From Sympetrum striolatum (Eukaryota; Arthropoda; Insecta; Odonata; Libellulidae): DNA of 64,000 nt. The position numbers were made by a program, and so were the translations under genes. How positions within the stretch are numbered: the first letter of the stretch is position 1; every line of letters starts with the position of its first letter. The DNA is taken from positions 81,549,152 through 81,613,151 of the forward strand of contig OX388350.1 of the NCBI GenBank assembly GCA_947579665.1, given 5' to 3'. Below the pieces are notes generated by a model. That model was given only the letters and a program-made list of their open reading frames with translations, was not told the origin of the DNA and made no database searches. Below, one piece after another: positions 38,667 to 49,414 of the stretch.

Positions 38667-39118
38667 TCATCCCTTGTAAGGGGGGGAAAGTGCTTCTGGG
38701 TCATCTTCATAGCTTGTAGAAGAGATATCTAAGTTCAATTCATCCTCATCTTCTTCGTCTTCACTAAATTCACTGCAGTTATGCGTCATCACATGAGAGT
38801 CACACTTGACATATGACTCAGCACGAGAGGATGCATCTGGGATGTACTGATTTAGTTGTGCTATTTCTTTACTAAGGAGGTCCTGTAGTGTGGGAACCTC
38901 CACTAACTCCTCTGTCTCTATAATTGATGTGTCACCAAAACCAGCTGATCTCCAACAGTTGGAAATACTGTTTGCAGTGACACTGTCCCATGCTCTGGCA
39001 ATTCCTCGCACAGCATGGAGCAATGTCCATGGAGGCACATCTTGCACATCAGAGGCTTGATATGCAACTAATGCATGCATACTAAAGCTCTGCTTATAGA
39101 AAGCAAAACTGTGCAGGT
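38667..39118 (-). pseudogene. Pogo/Tigger transposase, C-terminal exon
   Basis: Encodes the region after the third aspartate: a hydrophobic segment, then LLHAVRGIARAWDSV, TANSISNCWRSAGF and a long acidic tail (EFSEDEEDEDE). An AW..VT...I.NC.RKAGF motif is standard at this place in Tigger and jerky-type transposases. The frame is open from the splice acceptor to the stop at 38667 (about 150 codons), so this exon looks intact. Confidence 0.85.
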
Positions 39119-40022
39119 CTAAACTTGTCAAATAATTATGAGGATGAAGTCAAACCAATTTCTGTCACAAGCTCATTCTCAGGAAGAAAACAATATATAT
39201 CATATGCAATTCTCTGTGTGCACTATAGTAGAAGCAGTAGTAGTAGTAAGAGCTTTGACAGCTTAGGTCATTTTGCCCATGTGCTCCGACCAGGATTTGA
39301 AATCAGAACTGATTCCTCATGAGTCACGAGTGTTACCCACATGGCTCTCCAGGAGCCATTCTGCAGTATATTTGCTTCAAATTGAAAGGATTTTAAAATT
39401 AGATTACGATTATACTGATTCTCTTTATAGCATAGGCCTTATTTCAAAGTCTAGGAGTCTCACTTATGACAAAGTGAATGAAACTCACAGCCATGAATTC
39501 CAGGAAACTAGCTCATAAATATTTTAAGTCATTTAAGAACTTTACTTAAGTTAATTTGAAACTCCCTCTTTTTTTATATGCGTTCTAATACGCTGACGTT
39601 TAGCGGTGATTTTCTAGAATTACTTACTCGCGGTTACTTTAAACGATCTTGTCGCGTGACAAATCACAAGTCGCGATCGCAAATTCTTACCTAACGACGT
39701 AAAACGCTTTTAATTAATAAATTACGTATTGAAAATGCATCAAAATTTAAGTAATAGTAACGTATTACTACAAATTTAGTATTCTTTAATTAAACTAATT
39801 TCCATGACAGGTACAACGAAGAACATCCACAGGAATGCTACTTTCAAGTAAAAGGTTTACCAAAGTTCTGCGATGGGGTTGCGGCGGCTATCATATTGCT
39901 AATATTAAATAATTCCAGAGAAAATATGGAGGTCGCAAAGGATATAAATATAATATATATCCTTTGCGACGACGAGTAGGTATTTTTTATACACAAAATG
40001 ATAGAAAATAAATAGAACTTAC
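39119..40022 (-). other. 904-bp intron inside the transposase gene
   Basis: On the minus strand the intron opens with GTAAGTTC at 40022 and closes with CAAGTTTAG at 39119. Splicing joins a single leftover base of the DDE exon to AC of the next exon, making a GAC codon that leads into LHSFAFYKQSF in the same frame as the conserved C-terminal region. The intron contains a 15-bp-arm hairpin at 39932-39970 and a CpG-bearing stretch at 39590-39710 that is unexplained. Confidence 0.8.
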
Positions 40023-40551
40023 CAAGCGTCCGAAGATAGTGCTGGACGAGAAATCTTCGGTAGTGGACTTTAAAGGTGTAAATTATTCCCATATCCAGCG
40101 GTTGAATCTTACTGGTGCTATTTGGACTCAGAAAAAGTACTTTGACGTTTGGTAGCACTAGTCCGCCTATTTTATGAACTGGGGCATTATCTACAAGAAG
40201 TAGAATATTGCAATTCTTTCATGCCCTCTTCCTCTGCAAGAAGATAATTTGCTTCTGAAAAATGTCCGTCGTCATCCATGCTTTTTTATTACTTTCATAC
40301 AAAACAGGCAAATTTTTCACGTTCTTGAAGCAACGCGGAGCTCTTGATTTTGCAATCACAACTGGTTTCAACTTTTCGGATCCATCTTGGTTATATATCA
40401 GCATTACTGTAACCCTAACCTTAGATTTTTTTACCTCCGCGACATTTCTCACCACGGGTCCCGAGGGTGGAGTCAGGTAAGCCTTGAAAAACAAATCTGT
40501 TTCATCCAGTTTGTATATATCGCGAGTGAGATATTTTTGACACAATGTCAT
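39844..40551 (-). pseudogene. Pogo/Tigger transposase, DDE catalytic part (frameshifted)
   Basis: The first segment (40551-40219) carries the first catalytic aspartate in YKLDETDLFFKA, followed by the conserved region ending in KAWMTTDIF. After a frameshift near 40215 the minus strand reads ILLLVDNAPVHK with the second aspartate in DN-P-H form. It then continues as NVKVLFLSPNSTSKIQPLDM (third aspartate in QPLD) to HYLRTLG at 40023. Residues for a DDD triad are thus all visible, though split over two frames. The exon ends in CTTG followed by GTAAGT. Confidence 0.9.
39932..39970. repeat. Perfect-arm hairpin in the transposon intron
   Basis: GTCGCAAAGGATATA and its exact complement flank a 9-bp AT spacer. 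The sequence has no counterpart in the second pogo copy, which is cut off before this point. Confidence 0.8.
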
Positions 40552-41020
40552 CGTTTATTTCACGCCACTGCTCAACGTCTTTTGTGTTGACGTTACCTTC
40601 TTCTCCACAGATTTTCATTGAAGTGATTCCGTATCTTTTCTTGAATCTATCAAGCCACCCATTTGAGGCTTTAAAGTTGTCGCACTTCAGTTTAAGAGCC
40701 AAAACCTGAGCCTTCTCCTTCAGAATTGGTCCACTTATAGCCAATTTGCATGCACGGCACTTAAAAAAAAATTTGCAGCTGCCTATCAGTTGATCAAATT
40801 GTGACGATGAGACGTACTTTGTTTTCAATGATGTTGTTGTGTGACTCAAAATTTTTTCACTTGAATTGACGATTGCTGCTAATGTAGGTAAAGAAATGCC
40901 ATACTTCCGAGCAATTTCTGTTTTTGTCTGTCCGCGATCACGTACTTCCTTGATAATTGACATTTTGATGATCAAAATCAGGGACTTCCTCTTTTTCTTG
41001 GTCAGCGATGTTTTATCCAT
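40502..41020 (-). pseudogene. Pogo/Tigger transposase, DNA-binding N-terminal part
   Basis: The chosen start is the ATG at 41020 (MDKTSLTKKKRK), because the same MDKT.LTKKKRKSL start is kept in the copy at 62036; the frame is open further upstream to 41119. After the basic start comes a Pipsqueak/CENP-B-type helix-turn-helix (IKEVRDRGQTKTEIARKYGI, then a second helix). A second CENP-B-type DNA-binding region follows (LKLKCDNFKASNGWLDRFKKRYGI). These domains bind the transposon ends in pogo-family transposases. The frame breaks near 40520, where the next segment continues in another frame. Confidence 0.9.
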
Positions 41021-41929
41021 TATTTTACTAATAGGCTCACAGGATATCACAACACAGGCCACCTCGCGCAGAGAGTGATTCTGACTGAACGCGCGCGACT
41101 TTTCCTTGCTTGGAGACAAACATTTTTCAGGATGTCCACCATCTAACCATTATTTTTCAATCTTTTACTAACCAATTAAAAATCCGAAATCCCTGCAGCA
41201 GCCTTGAGATTTTAAATAGTCGCACTCCAATTTAGCAGCCAAGACCTGAGCCCAAAACTCCCCAAGTCGAAAACAAATTTTTATCATGCTTTATTTTCTC
41301 AATCTCTCGTCCAAATAGATATTTTACTGAGAGTTTACATAGAGTTAAACTCCTGGAAACTGTTGATCTATACGATCCCACGTCGCGGATTCGCGATATT
41401 ACCAGAAAGCTTGATGAAGAAAGAACGAGCACGGTTACGTCTTATAAGCTATAATTTTTCGCGAAAACTGTAATCAAAATGTTTGTATTCCACGAAATTT
41501 TCACATTTTCCTATCTAAATTCATTGGATGAGGGTCTTCCCAACATAGACGATCTGGATTCAGCTGCTCCTGTTTACGGCGATCGTCATCCCATTGTATT
41601 GAGCTCAGTGCGACAAAACCATTTCAAATACTTCGTAAAACCGGGGTTCAGTCACTCCTAGGGACCGGCTTCTCACTTCGTAAAACATGAAATCGAGGTT
41701 TTACGTAAAATCGAGGTAAATTTACATGTACAAAGATCGGGACCGGCGGAATGGTTCGTAAAACTGTGTCACTTCGTAAAATCGAGGTTCGTAAAAACGG
41801 GGTTCTACTGTATATATATTATAATGTACACCTAATTCTCATTTTATATGAACTCTTTTTTGATTAAATTTAATGTAATACAGTTCAAAAGGACCAGGTA
41901 TCACTCACACAGCAAATTGGTTCATTCCA

Positions 41930-42350
41930 GAGCTGGAGTTGAGAGAAAATGATGAACAATACAAACATACCAGAGCTTTACAAGAAGTTTTTGGCTGAAT
42001 AAATCCTAAAAGCAAAAGATCAAATGTTGAATAACATCTGCACTACTGAGGAATCTGATCAAAAGCTCTAAAATTTATTGAAGCGGAGTGATATTATCAA
42101 AGCTAATGTCCCAAAGAAAAGGCTTCTTTTGGGAAAATTACTAAGCAGGACTAGTGTAGTGACATTCCAGAAAGATTCTAGTGGATTTAAGGTTGTGAAA
42201 GACAGCAAACCATTTTCATTTTGCAGCAAAGCTCAGGGGATCACTTATTGAAACCTCTTTTTATCAACTGACCTCTATCAATAAAAAATAAGGATTACAA
42301 TTTAACAGAAATTACAGATATGATTTCAAGTACTTCAAGACAGAATCATC
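41930..42350 (+). repeat. Unknown dispersed repeat, copy 1 (decayed coding?)
   Basis: Aligns in direct orientation with 45430-45985: shared CAGAGCTGGAGTTGAGAGAA, CAGAGCTTTACAAGAAG, TTTTTGGCT, ACATCTGCA, GATCAAAAGCTCTAAAA, CTTTTGGGAAAATTAC, GACATTCCAGAAA-like, CTAGTGGATTTAAGGTTGT and TTTTCATTTTGCAGCAA. One frame reads like protein over short stretches (IPELYKKFL; TFQKDSSGFKVVKDSKPF) but is interrupted by stops in both copies. The family is not recognised. A processed pseudogene duplicated locally, or an unclassified mobile element, are both possible. Confidence 0.65.
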
Positions 42351-43675
42351 AAAACATCGATTGACAAATGCCTCTGGCTGATGAAAGTTTATGATTTTTT
42401 ATTATACTATATTGTAGCTTTAAGAATATTAGATTATTTTGTTTATTATAGCTTTTAACTTTTATTTTAACTATATCAATTCAGTCTACTATACTTTTTG
42501 TCTAATTTACTTTGTAAAATAATTGTTCATTATCTGATCTTTGTCACTGTTTATGTATCTATGTTTGTATCTTATTGTATTTATATTTATTACTGTGTTT
42601 TCGCAGGTTTTTTTAACCCCTCTCTTTGTGGGTGTTTTCCCGCAACGTGGGTTTTTTCTTTGTCAACCTTCAGTTGCAACGATTTTTTCCCACACCCTAC
42701 TCTCTTTTGTATATTTTAAATAAGTTAACTATAAATGTAATCGACATATGAGGTTAGGTGGAAGGGAGGCAAACCTGGGCCCAACCTCTCCAATAAGGGG
42801 TCCAACTAACTACAATACATTGCTTCTTCAGCCATCCATTTTCACTCACCATCCAATGAACTGGCAAAGTTTTACTAAATGGTAGAAGTAGAATGGTAGG
42901 TTTTACTTAGGGACTTAACTCAAATTCGAAGTTCTTTTGATAATGAAATCAATATTTGAATGCGTGACTTTTGTGGCCAACTTTCCACATAGACATTCAT
43001 GCATGACCTGTTTTGTAAGATTGCTTGCATCTTCAGGCATATAAAAAATGTTTGCCAAAGCATATTTAGTGGAAGGGTACAGAGAATGAAAGGGGGGGAG
43101 GTGTGGGTGCACCATAAAAATATCTTGCTTGGTAGGGAGAGGAGGGGTGAGGAAAGAATATTTTCACCATGGTGTCCAATTTTGGTTCATAAAAATGCAC
43201 AATTTTTATTGTTGCAATACAGTACAACAGTATTTATTCAGCCATAAATTTAAGATAACTTAGAAAATAGTAAGATATTGACAGTCGTACATATATATGA
43301 ACTTGTATATACATATACAAGTACGTTCAAAAAGTTCTCTAACTTATTTTTCCCATGAAAATGCCAAGCAGGGGAAACCACAGGGGTAGCATATCCTATC
43401 TCCCTCTAGCGACCAAAAGTGAAGCCTGGGGTAAAGGGGCAGATTGCGCATTTCGCCATGCTGGTGAGAACTTTTCGTGTCTCCCTGTACCAATACATTG
43501 TTTTTTCGTGATTTTGCAGCTTTGTTACAGAGTTATCCTGGTTTGATCGAGTAATTCGAATGTTTTGGAACACAAAATGTAGTTTGAGCAATGTGTAACA
43601 CAAAGCAATTTTGTTATTTTTGCGTTTGTAAAGGTTTTATAGGTAAATAAGCAGGGGCTTGTTTCTGCCTTCAAT

Positions 43676-43792
43676 ATGACCAATTGCAGTGCATTTGGCT
43701 GTAAGAACAGATTCGTCATTTTGACAACTTTTACTGCACTGAGCCCCAATTATGAATTAGAACAAACATTTGGACAAGCGGATAAGCTCTAA
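43676..43792 (+). pseudogene. THAP-domain N-terminal fragment
   Basis: An ATG opens 38 codons starting MTNCSAFGCKNRF. The pattern M-x-x-C-x4-C-x-N-R is the usual start of a THAP zinc finger (C2CH), found in P-element-type transposases and THAP proteins. The remainder of the domain (the AVPTF-like end and second C-H pair) is absent, and the frame stops after QADKL. It is probably the first exon or a stump of a THAP-bearing transposon. The motif is short, so chance resemblance is not fully excluded. Confidence 0.45.
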
Positions 43793-44584
43793 TTATCCTG
43801 ATAAGCTATTATAATTTATGATGGAGTAGCTTTATCTCATTGCGGTAAACGATTATTAAGGAATTTTTATGCCATACTTCGTATTAATCAATTAAAAACT
43901 GAGATGGATTAATGCACTATAATAAACATAAAATTAACATTATAATAATCAACAAGGTTTTAATAGAGTTTGCAGAAGTTTGGCAGATGATTCGTTCTTT
44001 ATATTGCTCTAGCAGACAACACGGGCATCCGAGAAGTTTACATTGCAGGCATGTTTTATTTTCCATGATGAAAAGAATCAAGAGAACTTTGAGAAAAAAA
44101 TCGAACATGATCGTTAAGTAAAAGGTTCATTTAAACTATCTGAGTCCATGTCATAGGATAGACAAGCTCCTGAGTCCCGTATGAGAGGAAAATAAAACCC
44201 CAAAAATACATGTAGTTAAAGGGGAGCCAGAGAAAAGTTCTCACCAGTGCTCTGCGGGCTGCGTTTTTTTTGCTTCATTTTTCGTTACGTTAGACTCCCC
44301 CTGTGGAGGAAACATAAGGTTCTACTGGTAGAAAGTCACATAACTACAGCTGTGCAAGTCTGCGCCTGCCGGTGCATTTCGGTGCTGTGACTTTGTAAGT
44401 TGACATGTGTACGTACGCTCAGGCAAAAGGAGGAGAATATCCAATTTGAGCAGCGTTCCAGCAAGAGGTTCTGTGTTTTGCGTTTTCGTCACTTGTGATC
44501 AGTCTGTCCAGAAGGCTTGGATAAGCAACCACAGCGGCGTAGTTGTTGCCAGACAAGAGTATAATCTCTCGCTTCTAGTGAGGA

Positions 44585-45087
44585 GCCTTACACAAATTAC
44601 ATAATGCAATTTGGGGGGAGTCTGGCCAGTTGTCACGGTCCTGGTATGTAGGGGGAGGGGGGTCAAGATTTGCATTACGTCATAGTTTTAAAACTGCCGA
44701 AAAATATCGACAATTCTGCATGTTTAAAGTTTGAATTTAAAACTCACACGCAATTTAAAATGTGCAGCTTTGACCCGAGCAAGCACGAGTGTCGAATGGA
44801 GGTAGTCATGAGTGCGGGTGGAGTATGGTAGGCTGCACGGGTATTTCGCTGTCTGTGTTTTTAAAAATACAAATTCAATTTAAAATTGAAAATGTTTATT
44901 AAGAAGTAAATCATTATTGTGAACTAAAAATCTTTCTTTCCTGAATATAAGCCCAAAACTTTTCATAAAGCACTCCATACGTAACAGAGTTGGGAGGGGT
45001 TAGGTTCCTTTCTGGGGTTATGGTCCTGTTACATGGGGTCAAACATTGCAGAAAATTGTGTTATGTAATTTGTGTATGTCCCCTTAC
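44585..45087. mobile_element. Candidate ~0.5-kb MITE/foldback
   Basis: The left end has TTACACAAATTACATAATGC; the right end carries ACACAATTTT and GTAATTTGTGTATGTCCCC, its inverted counterpart. A related GTCAAGATTTGCATTACGTC also occurs at about 44663, together with CGGTCCTGGTATGTAGGGG, which repeats in direct orientation near 45021 (TGGTCCTGTTACATGGGG). The arms are imperfect and no clean target duplication could be set, so the boundaries are approximate. Confidence 0.5.
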
Positions 45088-45429
45088 ACCAATTTTATAT
45101 TTCTTTAATTCATGAAAAGATTACTGTGCAACTTCTAAAACAAACTTACGCTAATGATGAGGGGATTCAATAAGTTACATAAGGGAAGACAATTACAAAA
45201 AATCCTCACTTTTATTTAAGGTCTCGAAGTAATGGTATGTACTTGAAAAGCATGAAATTTATTTAAAACTATAAAGGTGTCACTAAAATGGCAATCACTC
45301 TTCATATAATTGCATCCTATAAAATGTATTTTATATTTAACATAATTCATGTTTAACATAACTCCCTAAATTAACACTACTAACAATAAACTGCTTCTTT
45401 CCAAAATATTTCAAACAATCAATTCCAGT

Positions 45430-45985
45430 TAATTCCAGAGCTGGAGTTGAGAGAAAATGGTGAACAAAACGAATATACCAGAGCTTTACAAGAAGTTTTT
45501 GGCTAAAAAAATCCTAACAGAAAAATATTAAATGTGAAATAACATCTGCAAATGTCAGCACTACTGAAGAATTTGATCAAAAGCTCTAAAAATGTATTCA
45601 AGTGGTGAGATAAATTTATTATCAAAGGTATAGTAGAATGACATGTATGAAGAATGTAGAATGAAATATATGAAGAAACAGGACTTTTGGGAAAATTACC
45701 AATCAGGACTTACGTGGTCACATTCCAGAAAAATGCTAGTGGATTTAAGGTTGTTAAACACAGCATAACATTTTCATTTTGCAGCAATGCTCAGGGGATC
45801 TCTTATATAAACCTCTCTCCATCCAATAATCTCAATCAATAAAAAATAAGGCTTTGAATACATTGCCAGTTCATTGGATGGTGAGTGAAAATGGATAAGT
45901 GATTACACAAAGATTTACTAAATGGTTTAACAGATGTTTTGCCTCCTAAGTTAAAAGATACTTCAAGAAAAACAAACCCAAATTC
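45430..45985 (+). repeat. Unknown dispersed repeat, copy 2
   Basis: Direct-orientation partner of 41930-42350, with extra sequence between the conserved blocks. After AATAAAAAATAAGG this copy has a 34-nt segment (about 45862-45895) that occurs in inverted orientation at about 42837-42870, outside copy 1. Both copies carry frame-breaking stops. Confidence 0.65.
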
Positions 45986-47023
45986 AAAGATCACAGAACG
46001 ATGCAGGTAGAATAAAGTGCACTCTCTCTTCTACAAAGACTGAAGCATTTAAGTTACACTAGGAAGACACGGAAAATTCTTCATCATGTGGCCACATGCA
46101 AGCCGAGGAACCACAATATACGCATAAAGCCCATCTCCATCTAGTTTGTTTAACAGTCATTTTACCTTCGATACAGCAACACACTAAAAGGTTAACTGAT
46201 TTTATACAATATGATTTGCCGTATTATATAAGGTTTATTTTTTTGCTCAAATAGACTCAACTTTTCAGCTAACTTTTGCTTCTTTCTTTGAATTATTCAT
46301 GAATCAACTCTTCCTTTTTTTAAATTCAAGATTCATAGTTCTTTATATTTAAATATATTGTTTCCTTGGGTAAACAGGATGTCAGTGACTTGACCTTTGT
46401 TGTTAGTAGTTCCGGATTTAATACATGGAATGGATAATTTGATACTGCTTATTGTAATAGCTCAAAAGGTAGCTGTGCCGAACCAATATCAACATGGTAC
46501 ATCTTTAATGAGTTATACCAAAAACTATCCTGCTTTGTGAGTAAAAAAATATTAATAAAATAATAACCGAGTGTTTGGAATGGTGGATTATGACATGTGC
46601 AGGGTAATACAACACATAGATGCTTATATTCCAAAACTTACTTCTACACTTTAGAGGAGCAGCATATGTGCTGTATTTTTGGATGCATAAGACGCACTTT
46701 TTAAGTGTGAAAGCCCACATAATTATGCCTGCAATTATAATATAATATAATGCCTGCATATTAAACAATAAAATGACAGGAGTATCACTCTACCAAGAAA
46801 GATGGGAAGGAGTCGTTTGAATTCAGCACTTTTTAATACCTATTTCAATGCTTCTACGATTCTCAGAGGCATTAAATTGCATTAATATTTATTTTTGGCA
46901 TAGTTATACTTACAGCAACTTTCAGTTTGTCTTATCCTCCATTGATTCATTATTTATAAGACATCCTCTAGGTCCAACAAAAAATTCATTATATTCACAA
47001 TAATGGCTGTGTGTGTTCATTGC
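45986..47023. other. No gene; TIR-like remnant near 46671
   Basis: Only a short match is seen: GCTGTATTTTTGGATGCATA with AAGACGCACTTTTTAAG at about 46671-46706 resembles the end of the 904-bp element in the satellite. No partner end is visible. The remaining sequence is unassigned. Confidence 0.45.
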
Positions 47024-48104
47024 TGTTGGGTCAATCCATACCAAGTGGTCCAACACTGGCTGCTTGACCATCTCAGAAAAAATTGATACTTGGAGAGTAG
47101 ATACCTTTATATTTAGAGAGCTCAAAAGTAATTTTAAAATATTTTTAATGTTTACTGTTTGGAAATAGCGGCCACTTTAGTACTTGGCCGCACGCGGTTT
47201 TTCGCGTTTGCAGGTATCTACGATTTCTTTAATTATTCAGCAATGGGTTGCCCTAAGACTTTCAAATAAGATGCATTAAGTTCAGTACACTCTGTCCTAT
47301 GAAATAAACCCATAATTACATTGCAAGATGCATTTCTTAAATATTTTTTAACAGCTTAAAATTATTGGTCAAAAATGAACAAAATTCAACTTTTGACAGG
47401 AGATTTTTCAAAGAAGGAACAATATCTCAACTATAATATTTTTTGAACTGTTACACTATATAGTGTAGTTAATTTTCATAAAGTATCAATGTTGGCAAGA
47501 TTACCATTTAAAAAATATTCTCTTTTAAAAAATGCATTTTTGAATTTTTTTCAAATTTTCACTTGCAATATCCTGGTTGGGGGAGCAGATAAAAATATGA
47601 AACTTGTACACAATAAAGGTCTTAATCATATAAAACTTCAGTATTAATTTCAACTTTGAGATTCAATTGCAACATAGTTTAAAAAATTGTCAATTTGTGC
47701 GTAAAATGCGATATTTTTGCCTTTGCGACTACTGGCTTTTAAATGAGGGCATGGTAATTTTATGACTTAAATACATCTAATCAAATATAAACCCTATGGT
47801 AACACATAGGTTCAAATAAACTAAAGGTTGCATTGTTGAAATAGTATATATAATGATTATAAAATGCAACATTTCAAATTACCAAATCAACAGGATTTAA
47901 AATGTTTTGGATTGTCTCATTGAATTCTAAGACTACTTATCACTGAATAAAAAAACAAAAAATAAATAAACTGGCAACTGTTCCTTCTCACGTTATGTTA
48001 AAAGTTTGACCAATCACAGTGGCGGTGGAGTCAGCTTCTACAAGATATTTTTAATTGGCATCCAAACTTGGTCTTTTCCTTGTTTTTCCTAGGTGGGGCC
48101 AATC

Positions 48105-49363
48105 TTAGAGTCAATTACAAAGACCTTTTGGATATTATGATATGCAAAATTTACAATTACAATAGTATCATGGGAAAATGTCAAGATTGTCCAGGCAAAC
48201 CAGACTAACTTGATATATTTTGAGGAATCAGAAGAAGGTGATTTGATGCCAGACAATATAGAATACAAACAATGGTTAACACAAGATAGAACTGAAATGG
48301 TAACCATCATTAAACCACGATAAGAGTTTTTGAAATATTAGTTACTTAACTTGAAAATCTGAAAATGCATCATTTTTTTGCAAAATATCAAGGACAGTTC
48401 ATGAAAGACAAAAGGCAAATCCTGGCAGATGATGAATGTGTGGTTCTTGCCTACATTTTTGAAAAACACTCCTTTGTTATTCAAGACGAAGTACAAGGAC
48501 ACCATTGGATAAACAAACAGGCTATATCAAATATATATATATATATAATATAATATATATATCTAAGCTATGGTTCATCCATTTGTATTTTATTATAAAA
48601 ACTAAGGTAAATGGAGGAATCACAGTTTTTGTGCCATAAGTGATTATCTGGAACTCAACACCATAACAGTGCATGAATTTCAACGAAAATTAGTAAACTA
48701 CAAAAAAGAGCACCACCCTTACATAAAGAAACTGATCTATTTCTCTGATGGGGCTGCAAGCCAATACAAAAACAAAAAGAATTCTATCAGCATGTTTTTT
48801 CATAAAGATGATTTTGGTCTTGATGTAGAGTGGCATTTTTTTTGCTTCATGCCATGGGAAGAATGCGTGCGATGGAATTGGGGGTACTACAAAGGAGCCA
48901 GTCTACAGCGAACTTATGAGAATCAGATATTGACTCCTCAGGAAATGTTTAAATTTTGTGAAGAACATGTTAAAGGAATTACCTATGTCTTTGTGAAAAC
49001 TGAGAAATTTCTAGAGATTTACACCAATGCTATGGAGGAGAGATTTAACAATTGTTAAAAGATTAAAGTCACTTGATCTTTTCATTGTTTTATATCGCAA
49101 CAAGACTACTTATGTGTCAATTCACATAAACATCACCTGATAGTGAACTTAATAAAACAGGAAAAGTTGTACCATTAACACTGCAAAGTAAAGACATAGA
49201 GGCTTGTATTTATGATGGACAATGGTGGATTGCAGAAGTGAATATTATTGAGCATCAAATCCAAGCTGTGCATGTTATATTTTATCACCCACCAGGACCA
49301 AGGACCTCATTTAAAAAACAAGGAAAAGACCAAGTTTGGATGTCATTTGAAAATATCTTGTAG
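48105..49363 (+). pseudogene. Decayed transposase-like gene in long-TIR element
   Basis: Blocks in order: IMGKCQDCPG; EYKQWLTQDRTEM; the frame at 48365 with HHFFAKYQGQFMKDK and FVIQDEVQGHHWINKQA; an (AT)n interruption at about 48533-48562; VHPFVFYYK; then the 129-codon frame 48669-49058 with FSDGAASQYKNKKN, EWHFFCFMPWEECVRWNWG and ILTPQEMF. The end (CIYDGQWWIAEV; IFYHPPGP; VWMSFENIL) lies at about 49204-49363. I recognise this block order from an uncharacterised family recurring in arthropod and cnidarian genomes, where the third block usually reads as F-SHGK-CDG-GG; here that core is degenerate. The SDG block may hold a catalytic aspartate (inference). Stops and frameshifts make it inactive. 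Confidence 0.65.
48525..48562. repeat. AT microsatellite within the pseudogene
   Basis: An (AT)n run interrupts the transposase-like frame between the HHWINKQ and HPFVFYYK blocks, and is an obvious contributor to its loss of frame. Confidence 0.85.
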
Positions 49364-49368
49364 AAGCT

Positions 49369-49414
49369 GTTTGACCAGTCACAGTGGTGAATTCACCACT
49401 GTGACTGGTCAAAC
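49369..49414. repeat. 46-bp perfect palindrome
   Basis: The sequence is its own complement around a GAATTC centre (49389-49394); the half-site reads GTTTGACCAGTCACAGTGGT. It lies just after the stop codon of the transposase-like pseudogene, inside the right arm. The left arm has only a single half (GTTTGACCAATCACAGTGG), so the palindrome arose in the right arm by inverted duplication of this half. Confidence 0.97.

Larger units (their letters stand above)
38272..41810 (-). mobile_element. Full-length pogo/Tigger transposon
   Basis: Both ends are present: CAGTAGAACCTCAATTTTAC at the left, and at the right the complement of CAGTAGAACCCCGTTTTTAC. TA lies on each side (38270-38271 and 41811-41812), giving 3539 bp. 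Tigger-type ends repeat short TTTTACGAA words, seen many times at the right end (41640-41805). The transposase is encoded on the minus strand with a helix-turn-helix part, a split DDE part and a C-terminal exon after an intron. Frameshifts make it inactive as read. A second copy of the same family lies at 61267-62759. Confidence 0.95.

Noticed and set aside
43320..44600. Mariner element suggested by TTCAAAAAGTTCTCTAAC and a later EQRSSKRFC-like peptide
   Set aside because: No matching terminal repeat, TA duplication or catalytic motif was found; the resemblance is too short.
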